From Tritrichomonas musculus (Eukaryota; Parabasalia; Tritrichomonadida; Tritrichomonadidae), in assembly GCA_039105265.1 (NCBI GenBank), contig JAPFFF010000079.1:124001-188000 (forward strand): a stretch of 64,000 nucleotides of DNA. Direction: 5' to 3'. Position numbers and translations under genes: made by a program. The notes below the pieces were generated by a model that was not told where the DNA came from, did no database searches, and worked only from the letters and a program-made list of their open reading frames with translations. Below are positions 29,339-39,854 of this stretch, in pieces; the stretch's first letter is position 1, and the number at the start of each line of letters is the position of its first letter.

Positions 29339-32173
29339 TTAGAATTCAATATCCTTTAAAATTTTCAAATCCTTAAAAGCATTCTCACCGACATTTATCA
29401 CTGAAGAAGGAATATTTATCTCAGTTAAAGACACACAGCCTTGAAAAGCCCAATCACCTATTGTCGTTACAGAACTAGGAATTTCAACTTGTTTCAATGA
29501 TGAACAGCCTTGAAATGCATAATGACCAATAGATACAACATGATTAGGAATCTTAAATTGCAAAAGAGATGTACAACCCGAAAAAGCGTAGTTGCCAATT
29601 GATGTTATAGAAGAAGGAATGCTTAAATTAGTTAAAGATGTACAACCAGTAAAAACATGATTTCCAATTGTAGTTATTGAAGGAGGAATCGATATATCAG
29701 TGAGTAATGTACATCCATAAAAGATGAAATTGCCAATTGATGTAACTGAAGAAGGAATTGATATATCTAAAAGTGATGAGCAACCATCAAAAGCATTATC
29801 ACCAATTGATTTAACCGAAGATGGTATTATAATGTGAGAAAGCGATGCACAGCCCGCAAAAGAGAAACTTCCAATTGAAGTTATCGAATCTGGAATTGTT
29901 AATCGTCGAAGCGTCATACATTTTCTAAATGTTCGATTTTTAATAATTGTCACTGAACAAGGAATAACTAAATCAATAAGCAAATAGCAGTTTAAAAAAG
30001 CACCTTCACCGATGGAACTAACCGACGATGGAATTGTGACTTGAGTCAAAGTAGTACAACCAAGAAAAGTCGAATCTTCGATTGATTTAATTGATGAAGG
30101 AATTGTAATCTGCATTAGAGACGTACAATTTAAAAATGCTGAATTGCCAATATATGTTACTGAGTAAGGAATCGTAATTTGAGCAAGTGAGGCACATCCA
30201 GAAAATGCATGGCAACCAATAAAAGTAACCGAGTTTGGTATAATTATTTGAGTAAGTGATGAGCAACCTGCAAAACATGAATCTGGAATTTTAGTTACTG
30301 AAATCGGAAGAGCAATTTGAATGAGCGATGCACAATCTGAGAAAGTTTGCTTCCCAATTGAAGTTATTGAAGATGGAATTGTAATTGATCGAATTGAGGA
30401 ACAATTTGCAAAAGATGAATCACATAGCGAATTCACTGATGAAGGAATTGAAATATCAGCAAGCGAGGTGCATTCTTTAAATGATTCTTCACCAATCGAA
30501 ATTATTGATGATGGAATATTAACTGAAGTGAGAGATGAGCATTTATGAAAAGATCGTGGACCAATTTGCTGAACATAAAAATCTATTTTAACCGAATTTA
30601 TATTTTGATTGTTTTTAAATGTTTCGTCAGTTTGAATAATACCTGAAATTAATATTGTAGTTTTAATTTTCGGTAATTGGCGCTTTTTGAGACTGGTAAC
30701 AATATCATAAACTGGCTCAAAGTACTCAGATGGATATGAAAGTTCAATTGAAATATCTTGAAATGTATTTAAAAGATTTATAAATTCCTGAGAATTCAAA
30801 GATTTGTTTTGATAAAGTAACTCTGTAGCATTGGAAAGAACATGAATTCTGTTTAAATTACGAATTCCATCTTTAATACTTAATAAACGTTCCTCAACTG
30901 TGTTTGTTGGAATACTTACAAAATTGAATCCATTTGAAGTATTAGATGATCTATCAAAATTTAGCAAATAAATCAAAAAATTATTGATTTTTGACAAAAA
31001 TGGGTCATTTGGTGAGTCTTGCATGATTTCAGATATTATTAATTGCTGAGATTCTAATGTAATATTATTGAAGCCATCAATAGTAATAATGCTTTGTATA
31101 ATACTTTTAAAAGTTTTTTCTTGATGAACCAATTGCTGTCGTATATTTTGAATAACTTTTTTTGATAAATCGTTTGTAAAGGCATCATTTTCGTTAATTT
31201 CATCAATGTATGAAAGAAGTTCATCAATATCAATGTCATCAAGATAGTAATCATCGGCATCTGTAAACTGCCTAAAAAGATTAAAAGATGCTTTTATGTC
31301 ATGATTGAAACCAAGTTTGTTGAATATTACCTCAAAAGTTGGCCTTTGAGTTGGATCTTTTGCTAAGCATTGCTCAATTAATTGCTTATGCGACTCTTTA
31401 ATAGGAACAGTAAATTCTGGGCGGTAATCTTCGTTCACAACTTTTTCATTAAGCTGATATTCTGTAAGCTGTCCGTTTGCGTATAAAGGATAAGGAGGAA
31501 GTTGAGTTAATACTTCAAACATTAAAATTCCGTAAGCATACACATCAGCTTTTGTATCATATTGGGTATTTGAAGCTATAATTTCGGGAGCTTTATAAAC
31601 CGGAGTTCCACACGCTTGCGATTGGATTTTGGAATTGCCAGTTTTAAAAAATTTTGACAGACCAAAATCTGTTATATGAGGTCTTAAATCATTATCTAAT
31701 AAAACATTATCTGGCTTAAGATCACGATGAATAACATTATGTTGGTGTAAATACATCATTCCGCGGGCTACACCAACAAGAATAATTTGTCTTGCAGTAT
31801 TATCATAATTAACAGATGCTTGATAATCCTTTGGCTTTTTAATAATATCTGCGAGAGATCCTCTAGTAGCTAATTCCATTAATATTGTTACATTATTTTG
31901 ATTATCGAAGTCAGTTAATGAATAACCAATAAGTTTAATAAAAGTTGGATGTTGAACACGCATCATAATTCCTACCTCACGATTGATCAGTTTTTGATAT
32001 TTTTCTTCATCTTCATCGCTGAATAAAACTTTTGCAGCGTACTGTTCAAAAGATTTTTTATCAAGTACTGTATAAACGCATCCAAAACTGCCTGCTTTAA
32101 TTTTATTGACAATTTTGAAGCCATTAAGATCGATTTTGAATTTATCAAGAGTTTTTTTACTGTTTTTCCTCAT
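29339..32173 (-). CDS. TKL-type protein kinase with C-terminal BspA-like leucine-rich repeats
   Basis: A 944-residue protein. The kinase domain (about 15-290) has KAGSFGCVY, ATP-anchoring Lys48 in AAKV, catalytic IHRDLKPDN (Asp151), DFG at 169-171 and APE at 195-197, so it should be active. A helical middle part (about 300-530) starts with an acidic DDIDIDELLSYIDEI that is shared with the kinase at 5445-7493. From about 535 to the end there are about 17-18 repeats of 23 residues of the form S-I-x-S-I-G-x-x-A-F-x-G-C-x-S-L-x-x-I-x-I-P-S (LRR_5/TpLRR, the BspA type). In trichomonads most such repeats are known from surface proteins. Here there is no signal peptide or membrane segment, so the solenoid is probably an intracellular ligand or protein sensor coupled to the kinase. 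Confidence 0.9.
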   Translation of the reverse strand: MRKNSKKTLDKFKIDLNGFKIVNKIKAGSFGCVYTVLDKKSFEQYAAKVLFSDEDEEKYQKLINREVGIMMRVQHPTFIKLIGYSLTDFDNQNNVTILMELATRGSLADIIKKPKDYQASVNYDNTARQIILVGVARGMMYLHQHNVIHRDLKPDNVLLDNDLRPHITDFGLSKFFKTGNSKIQSQACGTPVYKAPEIIASNTQYDTKADVYAYGILMFEVLTQLPPYPLYANGQLTEYQLNEKVVNEDYRPEFTVPIKESHKQLIEQCLAKDPTQRPTFEVIFNKLGFNHDIKASFNLFRQFTDADDYYLDDIDIDELLSYIDEINENDAFTNDLSKKVIQNIRQQLVHQEKTFKSIIQSIITIDGFNNITLESQQLIISEIMQDSPNDPFLSKINNFLIYLLNFDRSSNTSNGFNFVSIPTNTVEERLLSIKDGIRNLNRIHVLSNATELLYQNKSLNSQEFINLLNTFQDISIELSYPSEYFEPVYDIVTSLKKRQLPKIKTTILISGIIQTDETFKNNQNINSVKIDFYVQQIGPRSFHKCSSLTSVNIPSSIISIGEESFKECTSLADISIPSSVNSLCDSSFANCSSIRSITIPSSITSIGKQTFSDCASLIQIALPISVTKIPDSCFAGCSSLTQIIIPNSVTFIGCHAFSGCASLAQITIPYSVTYIGNSAFLNCTSLMQITIPSSIKSIEDSTFLGCTTLTQVTIPSSVSSIGEGAFLNCYLLIDLVIPCSVTIIKNRTFRKCMTLRRLTIPDSITSIGSFSFAGCASLSHIIIPSSVKSIGDNAFDGCSSLLDISIPSSVTSIGNFIFYGCTLLTDISIPPSITTIGNHVFTGCTSLTNLSIPSSITSIGNYAFSGCTSLLQFKIPNHVVSIGHYAFQGCSSLKQVEIPSSVTTIGDWAFQGCVSLTEINIPSSVINVGENAFKDLKILKDIEF

Positions 32174-32697
32174 TTCTTTTATGTATTGTCAATTTAAATG
32201 GACTTTCATAAAAAAGTATTGAAATTAGTATATGATTTGATAATTTGATTCAATTTTATGATTAGTTCAAACTTTTTAAAAATAGGGAAAAAATAATCAT
32301 AACAATTTCTTTTTTGCTTACTCTTGCTGAAATTATCTCTTATTTATACTAAGATATCCTCAAGAAACTTGTTAAATATGTATTTTTACACTTTTATTAC
32401 CAAAAAGAACTTATTATAAGCAAATTCAGATATTCTTTTTTTTCTAAAAATGAAGAAAAAAAGAATATATAAACAACTAATTTAAAACTTTACTTTCGAA
32501 AAGCTCCAAAAACCAAAAAATAATGTAGGTTTCTTCATAGAACATATATGTAGAAAAATAGGAAAAATCAAAGAATCATATTAGTATTGAAAAATGCTTT
32601 TTATCTAGCAAAGAAAAATAAAAGTTTAGAATATGTTACTATTATGATAAATATCATATAAAATTATTTTACTTGTATTAAAAAAACAGTTTTGTAA
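32174..32697. other. Intergenic spacer
   Basis: AT-rich spacer between two minus-strand genes. No gene or strong repeat is visible. Confidence 0.55.
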
Positions 32698-33030
32698 TTA
32701 TACAACCTTTCCTAGTACATCTTCTTCTCGAATAACAATATATTCTTTTCCATCAAGTTTAACGTCACCATGAGTCCAATCTTGAAGATAAACACGATCT
32801 CCACGCTTTAAAGTCATAGGAATATAATTTCCATGCTCATCTCTCTTTCCAGGACCTACTGCAACAACTTGACCTTCGTTATGTCTTCCTTTAATTGAAT
32901 CAGGAATATAAATACCATCAACAGTTGTTTCTGGTGTTGTAAAACGTTGAATAAGGCAATAATCCCAGAGCGGTCTGAAGGTTTCAACTTCAGATTTGGC
33001 AAATGAGCGCTTAAATATCTGAGATAACAT
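32698..33030 (-). CDS. Chaperonin 10 (GroES) with hydrogenosomal presequence
   Basis: A 110-residue co-chaperonin that caps the Hsp60 ring and helps fold imported proteins. The first about 14 residues, MLSQIFKRSFAKSE, begin with Met-Leu-Ser and carry an Arg near a probable cleavage site, as in trichomonad hydrogenosomal presequences. The rest matches Cpn10: a mobile loop region (YIPDSIKGRHNEGQVVAVGP, positions about 42-61), GDRVYLQDW and a conserved C-terminal VIREEDVLG. The substitution of the common Y/G-G/E pattern by QDWTHGDVKLDG is modest. The expected location is the hydrogenosome matrix. Full length for the family once the presequence is removed. Confidence 0.9.
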   Translation of the reverse strand: MLSQIFKRSFAKSEVETFRPLWDYCLIQRFTTPETTVDGIYIPDSIKGRHNEGQVVAVGPGKRDEHGNYIPMTLKRGDRVYLQDWTHGDVKLDGKEYIVIREEDVLGKVV

Positions 33031-33483
33031 ATATGTTAAGTGGTCGGATGACTATAGAAAAAATTCACCTATTCATATATTTATCAATGTAAACAAAAGA
33101 GAACAAAGGATCCTCATTATTATATTATTGCCTACCAAAATTGGCATGAAAAATCTAACAAAACCTACTTTATTATAATAAATTGAGTAAGTAACCAATA
33201 TCTGCTGATTTAAAATTTTGAGTGATTCCAAATGAGAAAAAAAAAAAACGGAATCACCAAAATAAACAATCCATATCATGAAAATAATTTTATCATGCAA
33301 AACTTATAATTATAAATATTTTTAATTATTAATATTTTCAATTATTAATATAAAGAAAAAATTGGCAATAGCTTCTTAGGACATAATTTTGTAAGTTGGT
33401 GATGTTTAATATTTTTTAAAAAAATCAGGCTTGTAATATTAATTCACCTAAAGAACATTTGAATTTCATATAGAAAAGCCATT
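33031..33483. other. Intergenic spacer
   Basis: AT-rich spacer. It includes an A run near 33238 and an inverted ATTAATA-type AT stretch near 33325. No gene is supported. Confidence 0.5.
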
Positions 33484-34074
33484 TTATTTAAGAAGCGACT
33501 CTATATTCAAATTCACGCATGCAAGGATAGATGGATTCTTTTTGGCTGCTGATGTAAATTCTTCAAGTGATATCTGTCCATCTCCATTTTCGTCCATTTT
33601 CTTAAAAGTTGCATTAATGATGCTGATTTGTTGTTCTGGAGATATTTGAATCATGGTATTTCCAGAAAGGCTCGAAGAGAGGACATTTTTTAATTCATCT
33701 TTTTCGATATATCCATTTTTATCAATATCATATACATCAAAACAGAATTTAGCTTTTTCCTCTATTGTTGCTTTTGGAGAAAGTGCTGAAAGGCCTTTAA
33801 TAAATTCAAAAAAATCAATTTCAGTAGATCCATCTTTGTCAAATGCAGCAAAAATCCTTTGTGTAAAAGCTGTAGAATTCAAACCAAGTGCTGCTTGAAA
33901 TTCATGAATGTCAATTAAGTTATCAGCTATTTGTGAGTTTGATAAACTCTTGAATTTTTTGTAAAGAATATTGATTTCTTCAGGAGTAAAGTAAACTTGG
34001 TCGCTGAGCTTTGAAAAGTCATTTTTTGTGTATGGACCTTTCTTTCTTTCAGTCTTGCTAGACTGGTTTCCCAT
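33484..34074 (-). CDS. EF-hand calcium sensor, calcineurin B/CBL-like
   Basis: A 196-residue four-EF-hand protein. The N-terminus MGNQSSK fits N-myristoylation (Gly2, Ser6), so it probably associates with membranes. EF1 is degenerate. EF2 (FDKDGSTEIDFFEF), EF3 (YDIDKNGYIEKDEL) and EF4 (MDENGDGQISLEEF) keep the Asp/Glu ligands at positions 1, 3, 5 and 12. The helix patterns, with LSALSPKATIEEKAKFCFDVYD between EF2 and EF3, match calcineurin B and plant CBL proteins more than calmodulin. Calcineurin B activates the phosphatase catalytic subunit; CBL-type proteins bind kinases. Which one applies is not decidable here. Confidence 0.82.
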   Translation of the reverse strand: MGNQSSKTERKKGPYTKNDFSKLSDQVYFTPEEINILYKKFKSLSNSQIADNLIDIHEFQAALGLNSTAFTQRIFAAFDKDGSTEIDFFEFIKGLSALSPKATIEEKAKFCFDVYDIDKNGYIEKDELKNVLSSSLSGNTMIQISPEQQISIINATFKKMDENGDGQISLEEFTSAAKKNPSILACVNLNIESLLK

Positions 34075-34541
34075 TTCAAGTTTCTTGAAAGTACTGAATT
34101 TTTCTATTTAAAAGCAAGCTTTTACCAATTCAAATATCGTTTTTCAAAATTATTCAATTTAATGAAAAACTAGTTCGGGTGGCAAAAATTCTTCATTATA
34201 ATAAATTAGAAAATAAAGATTATAAAATTTCAAATATTTAAATTTAAGATAAGACATTTTCAGGAAAAAATTTAATAAATAATTACAGTATCATGATAAA
34301 ATTTTAAAAACAAGATTTCAATTATTATTAAAATCTCATTCAAAATTTTTTTATTTAAGATACAAATAATGAAAGTAATTAACTTTTTCATAAAAATATG
34401 AATCGCCTTTTAATTAAAAAGTTTATTACTCAAATTGAGAATTAAATCAAGAAAATGGAAAATAATAAAAAAATAAATTTGTTAATTATTAAGCTTTATA
34501 ATGTGAAAGATTATTAATAATGATCATTTATTCGAAAATGT
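34075..34541. other. Intergenic spacer
   Basis: AT-rich spacer between two minus-strand genes; nothing recognisable. Confidence 0.55.
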
Positions 34542-37346
34542 TTATAATCCAATAGGAATTCCACCATCACTTTCATCATCATTTTCATCACTTTTCTGAA
34601 TTGGTGGTAAGTGTCTAACAACGCCTTGGGCACCATTTGGCAGGGAGCCTTGATGATGCCTTCTCAAGCTTCCAACCTTCTGATGATTTTCAGGATCAGA
34701 ACTTGATTGAAGAACTGGCGTGTTATCTGGACCGAGAACAACTCTTGGCAATGGACATGGTGTAGCATGCCAAATTTGAGTTGCATATTCGTGGATTGTT
34801 CTGTCTGAGCTGAATTGTCCCATGTTGGCAGTTGATAATATTCCCATCTTTGTCCAGTTTTCTTTATCTTGATAAGCTTCATCAACTTTCTGCTGAATTT
34901 CAATGAAGGCATCGAAATCTTGGCCGCACAAGTAGTGATCTTTTCCAACAATAGAGTCGATAATAATCTGATAGTCACTTCCATCACCGAACATACCATC
35001 TCTTATTACCTTAAATACTCTGTTGAGCTTCTTAGATATTTTTCTTCCATCACCAGCTCGGATTTTCTCAACATCTTCGACTTTTGTTCCGAAGAAGAAA
35101 ACGTTTTCGTTACCAATTGCTTCTCCAATTTCGATGTTGGCACCATCCCAAGTACCAACAATTAATGATGAGTTGAAAGCGAATTTCATATTGGATGTAC
35201 CACTTGCTTCTGTACCTGCTGTTGAAATCTGTTCATTAATATCTGCGGCTGGAATGATAAGTTCAGCAAGACTAACGTTGTAGTTTGGTAAGTAAAGAAG
35301 CTTTAAGAGATCACCGACTCGGTTATCATTGTTGATTACACGGGCAACGTTGTTGATAAGTTTAATTAATTTCTTTGCAAAATAGTAACCTGGTGCTGCC
35401 TTACCGCCGATGAGAACTGCTCTTGGCTGCATTCCTTCAGTGTTTCCATCAAGAATTTGAAGATATCGATAGATAACACCAAGGATATTTAATGTCTGTC
35501 GTTTATATTCGTGGATACGCTTAACTTGAACATCAAAGAGTTGAACGGATGGATTCAATCTTACTCCTAATGTTGATTCGATATAGTTTGCTAAGGCGTT
35601 TTTATTGGCGAATTTAACAGCTGCCCATTGTGAGCAGAAGTTTGTATCATTAATCTTTGAATTCAATTTCTTGAGTCCATCAGTTGTAAGAGCCCAATTG
35701 TGATTTCCAACAACTTGGGTAATGAGTTGAGCAAGTTCTGGATTGCAGTGGTGAAGCCAACGACGAACTGTTACACCATTTGTCTTGTTTTGGAACTTGG
35801 TGGGGAAAAGATGATAGAAATCATGGAAAACAAATTCTTTCATGAGTTCTGAGTGAATTGCTGCGACACCGTTAACTGTATGAGATCCGATAACAGCAAG
35901 GTTTGCCATTCTAACTTGACGTGTATAACCTTCTTCAATGATTGAAAGGCTGCTGACAACGGAATCATCAACTCTAAATCTATAACGTAATTCTTCGAGG
36001 AAGTTTTGATTGAGCATGTAAATAATTTGAAGATGGCGTGGAAGAACTCTTTCAAAGAGGTTGATGTTCCATTTTTCAAGAGCCTCTGGCATTAATGTAT
36101 GGCAAGTATAACTGAAAACTTGAGTACAGATATCATATGCTTCTTTAAATGTTAATTTTTCTTCATCTATCAAGATTCTGAGTAATTCTGCAACCATAAC
36201 TGCAGGGTGAGTATCATTCAATTGAACAGCAGCATATTTAGGTAAGTCTTGAATTGGAGCCTTATGCTCATTCTTAAGTCTATGAATGATATCTTGAAGA
36301 GTTGCTGATGACATAAAGAATTCTTGCATGAGACGCATTTCTTTTCCATCATCAGTATTATCGTTTGGATAAAGAACAGATGTTAAGTTTTCAGCTCTTT
36401 GCTTCTGTGTAATTGCGTCATAGTAGTCACCATGCCTGAATTTTTCTGGATCAAGTTCTTCAGCTGGGCTAGATGACCATAATCTAAGTCCTAATGTATT
36501 ATCTGTAGCAAAACCTGGAATCATAAAATCATTAGCAACTGCATTAATTGTAAGTGATGGATGCCATGATGATCCTTCGCACCTACCATAGAAAAAGACG
36601 GGATAAGTAACATCAGGCTTTTGAACACGCCATGGATCACCATAGTTAAGCCAATAATCTGGAACTTCCATTTGGCTTCCGTCTGGACCAATTGTCTGTT
36701 TGAACATACCAAATGAATACATTAATCCATAACCCCAAGCTGGAAGATTAAGTGTAGCCAATGAATCCATAAAGCATGCTGCAAGCCTACCAAGACCACC
36801 GTTTCCTAAACCTGGGTCATATTCTTCATTATAGATTTGATCAATGGAAACGTCTAGTTCTTGAAGGGCATCACGATATGCATCTTCAAGTTCAAGATTG
36901 AGAAGAGCATTACGAAGAAATCTTCCTACGAGGAATTCAATTGAAACATAATAGATGTGCTTCATCTTTTGCGAAATGAAATACTCTTGTGTATCATTGA
37001 ATAGTTCAATCAATCTATCACGAACGGAATATGAAGTTGCGAGATACGCTGAAAAGTTATCGAAATCGAATCTTGAACGAGTGCATGTGTATTCGATATG
37101 AGAAACAAAAGAACTTTGAATAGATTCTTTATCACCAGGAATGTAATTTCGCATCAATTTCCATAAATATTCATGACGTTCAGCGTTGTGTCCATGCTCG
37201 TGTTTTGATTTTTCATTATCACGAGAATTTAGTTCTTGTGCTTGCTCTGGTGTTGGAGCTGGTGTTATATGAGCGTTAGCATCAGGAACTGTCACTGGCC
37301 AAAATGGATGAAAGTTTGCACGTCTAGAGTTGCTCTTTGGAGGCAT
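34542..37346 (-). CDS. Glycogen phosphorylase (GT35)
   Basis: Releases glucose 1-phosphate from glycogen, the entry to glycolysis from the carbohydrate store that trichomonads accumulate. The 934-residue protein is clearly GT35: GLGNGGLGRLAACFMDSLATL, WGYGLMY, LNDTHPA, RIHEYKRQ and the pyridoxal-phosphate site EASGTSNMKF with Lys721. Catalytic-site and glucose-binding motifs are intact, so it should be active. It is longer than the animal enzyme (about 840), with about 50 extra residues at the N-terminus and a polar tail of about 70 ending in DDESDGGIPIGL. The animal phosphorylation site near Ser14 is not preserved, so regulation is probably different. Presumed cytosolic. Confidence 0.96.
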   Translation of the reverse strand: MPPKSNSRRANFHPFWPVTVPDANAHITPAPTPEQAQELNSRDNEKSKHEHGHNAERHEYLWKLMRNYIPGDKESIQSSFVSHIEYTCTRSRFDFDNFSAYLATSYSVRDRLIELFNDTQEYFISQKMKHIYYVSIEFLVGRFLRNALLNLELEDAYRDALQELDVSIDQIYNEEYDPGLGNGGLGRLAACFMDSLATLNLPAWGYGLMYSFGMFKQTIGPDGSQMEVPDYWLNYGDPWRVQKPDVTYPVFFYGRCEGSSWHPSLTINAVANDFMIPGFATDNTLGLRLWSSSPAEELDPEKFRHGDYYDAITQKQRAENLTSVLYPNDNTDDGKEMRLMQEFFMSSATLQDIIHRLKNEHKAPIQDLPKYAAVQLNDTHPAVMVAELLRILIDEEKLTFKEAYDICTQVFSYTCHTLMPEALEKWNINLFERVLPRHLQIIYMLNQNFLEELRYRFRVDDSVVSSLSIIEEGYTRQVRMANLAVIGSHTVNGVAAIHSELMKEFVFHDFYHLFPTKFQNKTNGVTVRRWLHHCNPELAQLITQVVGNHNWALTTDGLKKLNSKINDTNFCSQWAAVKFANKNALANYIESTLGVRLNPSVQLFDVQVKRIHEYKRQTLNILGVIYRYLQILDGNTEGMQPRAVLIGGKAAPGYYFAKKLIKLINNVARVINNDNRVGDLLKLLYLPNYNVSLAELIIPAADINEQISTAGTEASGTSNMKFAFNSSLIVGTWDGANIEIGEAIGNENVFFFGTKVEDVEKIRAGDGRKISKKLNRVFKVIRDGMFGDGSDYQIIIDSIVGKDHYLCGQDFDAFIEIQQKVDEAYQDKENWTKMGILSTANMGQFSSDRTIHEYATQIWHATPCPLPRVVLGPDNTPVLQSSSDPENHQKVGSLRRHHQGSLPNGAQGVVRHLPPIQKSDENDDESDGGIPIGL

Positions 37347-38425
37347 TTTTGAAATTATAAGTTTTGAATAGAGAGAATTTAATTATATGATCAAAAGAAA
37401 TTCAAATAAATATTCAAAAAGATGAATTAAAATTTATTCAATTTATGACTAGTATAAATATAATAATGATATTTTTATATTTTAGGATTAATCAGCCAAA
37501 AAGGAATTATAATTTGAGAATGGTCGAATTTTTATTGAATTTTCATTCTCTTAACAAAATTTAAATAAAACTTCAGAAATTATTAGATTGCAAATATTTG
37601 AAATTTTCCGACCTATCTTTTATTTAAAATTAATTAACACTTGAAATTTTATTTATAATTGGTTTACATAAATATTTTTCCATATCAATCAATATAATAT
37701 CATTGTTTTTCCAAAAAATCATTGAATTATTGAATCATTTTTGTTAAATGAATTACTAATTTAGTATTTTTCAACTGGATATTTTCTTTTTTTTACAAAT
37801 ATGTAAATCAAATCTTGAAAAGAGGCAAGTAATATTTATCTTTTAGCGGCTACATTTTCAAAGCAACGAGGTCAAAAAAACGAAATGTGATTTGAAAATT
37901 AAAAATACTTTCATTCTGTTTCAAAAAAACCAATTATTGACTTTATATATCTGTAAATGGATAAAATCATATGCTTAAATTTTTACCAAAGATATGCCAG
38001 CAATTCATACTTTTATATTTTGAATAATTATTAAAAACTGTATTTGATCAACAAACTAGATCTTAAACGAGCGATTTTCAATCATGAAATATATAATTAA
38101 ATAGTGATTTGAGTTTAATTTATCTTTTCATTAAAAAATGAAATCAGTGTTTACAGGAATCGCAATTCGTAATTAATATCACAAGTGGAATTATGAAACT
38201 TTTTAGCCTAAAATATTGTTACCAATTTAATTTATACCTATACTTTAAGCAAATGAAGATTAAGCTTTGTTTGCTATTATTAAATATACTATTCAAAAAA
38301 TACATATATTTATAATAATAATATATCAGATTTATAAACAAAAGAAATAGTTGCTAATATTGCTCTTTCTCAACAAAGAACTATTGAATTTAAATTACTT
38401 TTTTTTGTTATCTGGCATGAATGAA
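37347..38425. other. Long intergenic spacer
   Basis: About 1.1 kb of AT-rich DNA. I found no reading frame of protein-like composition, no RNA gene and no notable repeat. Confidence 0.5.
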
Positions 38426-39796
38426 TTAATGCGCTGATTTGTGATGCAATTTCAAATATTTGTGACCTTTACATAATTTGTCATCCGTAAAAACTGGACA
38501 ACAGCACTGAACACCATTAACTGAGGCTTGACATCGCCGGAAAATGCTTTGTTTTTCAAATTTTTTGTCAAGCCCAATATGTCTAATACAATAGCTGAAT
38601 CCTGGAATTGCTGATTCAAGACAACTTGATTCACAGCATAAATGAATTGGAACAAAAAAATCCAAATCATCTGAAATTTCGTGATAATAATTATTAAAAG
38701 AAATTCTTGTTGATTCAAAATCGGAATTTGATTTAAATGCAGATCTAACTCCATAAGTATTTTCACCTGGCATATTTTGAATTTTGGGATTCTCTTTAGA
38801 TTTAAAGTTAAAATGATCCTTTTTTTCTTTATGGAGATGATGGTGAAATGAAATTTTGATGGGAATGTCATTTTCAAAATTTGTATCACTTTTATCTTTA
38901 AATTTATCCATACTTCTTCCTTTATTTTTGCTGAAAAAGATATTTTTTTCATAATCTTCATCTTCATTTTTATAATCTTCATCTTTTGAATTATCATCAT
39001 CTCTATAATTATCATCATCTGTATCATCATTTTTTCCATCATTACTCTTTTCATCGTCATCTTTATAATCATCATCGTCGTTATCTTTATAATCATCATC
39101 ATTATCTTTGTCATTATTTTCTTCCTCTTCTTCTTCTTTTATATCATCATATTCTTTATCATAATCTCTATTATAATTTTTTTTATTACGATTATATTTT
39201 TTAGAATTAGGCTTATCATCATCTCCATCATAAAAACTGACATCATCATCATCATCACTGTCATAAGCATCAGATATATTAGAATCATCTTCTGTATCAT
39301 CATCTTCTGAATCGTCGTCGTCCTCATTGTTATCAGGATTTTGTGATTTTGTATTATTGCTTTTATTATCATTAATATTATAAATTTCTACAATGTCATC
39401 GTCAGCATCGTCGTCGTCAGTATGACGGTGCTTTTTTTTTGAGTTTCGATGAATATGCTTTAAATTTTTTTTTGAATGATTATCTCCGTCTTTTCTTTTA
39501 TCTTCTTTAGAGTGAGTTTCATTTTGTCGTTTATTGAGAACTTGCGAATTAAGTAAAATAGCCATCTGATTTTTTACCATTTCTTTCATCAATTTATCTC
39601 GTGAAAGTTCTTTATCATTAGCTTTTTCAACTTGCTTAAAGTTTGGATCATGAATATTACTTAGCATTTTGGGCGAAGGAATATCTTGTAAGAAATGACT
39701 ATAGACGGTATTATCTTTAGGTAGATATGCTCCTATACTATTTACTTTGAGAAGATAATTAAATTTCTTTTCTTTTTTACGATTGTTTGATTTCAT
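38426..39796 (-). CDS. KANSL2/INO80D-type zinc-finger protein with acidic tract
   Basis: A 456-residue, probably nuclear protein. Residues 1-125 are basic and Lys-rich. About 126-290 is an extreme Asp/Asn/Lys tract encoded by GAT-like repeats. The C-terminus (about 386-446) has a Cys/His pattern of the C3Hc3H DNA-binding type found in KANSL2 (NSL acetyltransferase complex) and INO80 subunit D: CCESSCLESAIPGFSYCIRH, then FRRCQASVNGVQCCCPVF and LCKGH. Proposed zinc ligands are Cys387 or 388, Cys392, Cys403, His406, Cys422, Cys431 or 432, Cys442 and His445. This suggests a chromatin complex subunit; INO80 versus NSL cannot be told apart. The start lies 58 bases from a divergent start codon. Confidence 0.65.
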   Translation of the reverse strand: MKSNNRKKEKKFNYLLKVNSIGAYLPKDNTVYSHFLQDIPSPKMLSNIHDPNFKQVEKANDKELSRDKLMKEMVKNQMAILLNSQVLNKRQNETHSKEDKRKDGDNHSKKNLKHIHRNSKKKHRHTDDDDADDDIVEIYNINDNKSNNTKSQNPDNNEDDDDSEDDDTEDDSNISDAYDSDDDDDVSFYDGDDDKPNSKKYNRNKKNYNRDYDKEYDDIKEEEEEENNDKDNDDDYKDNDDDDYKDDDEKSNDGKNDDTDDDNYRDDDNSKDEDYKNEDEDYEKNIFFSKNKGRSMDKFKDKSDTNFENDIPIKISFHHHLHKEKKDHFNFKSKENPKIQNMPGENTYGVRSAFKSNSDFESTRISFNNYYHEISDDLDFFVPIHLCCESSCLESAIPGFSYCIRHIGLDKKFEKQSIFRRCQASVNGVQCCCPVFTDDKLCKGHKYLKLHHKSAH

Positions 39797-39854
39797 TTTC
39801 CAATTTAAATCTTTTAAACTTTTTCAAAAGATAGTTGTTTAAAAAAAAAAAAAA
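39797..39854. promoter_or_regulatory. 58-bp divergent promoter region
   Basis: Start codons of the zinc-finger gene (minus) and the WD40 gene (plus) are 58 bases apart. The 16 bases before the plus-strand ATG are all A after a T, which may act as a nucleosome-poor leader. No initiator is convincing. Confidence 0.5.

Noticed and set aside
38452-39114. A 220-codon minus-strand frame rich in Met, Ile and Lys
   Set aside because: It is a frame-shifted reading of the Asp-rich GAT repeats of the zinc-finger gene and has no normal protein composition.
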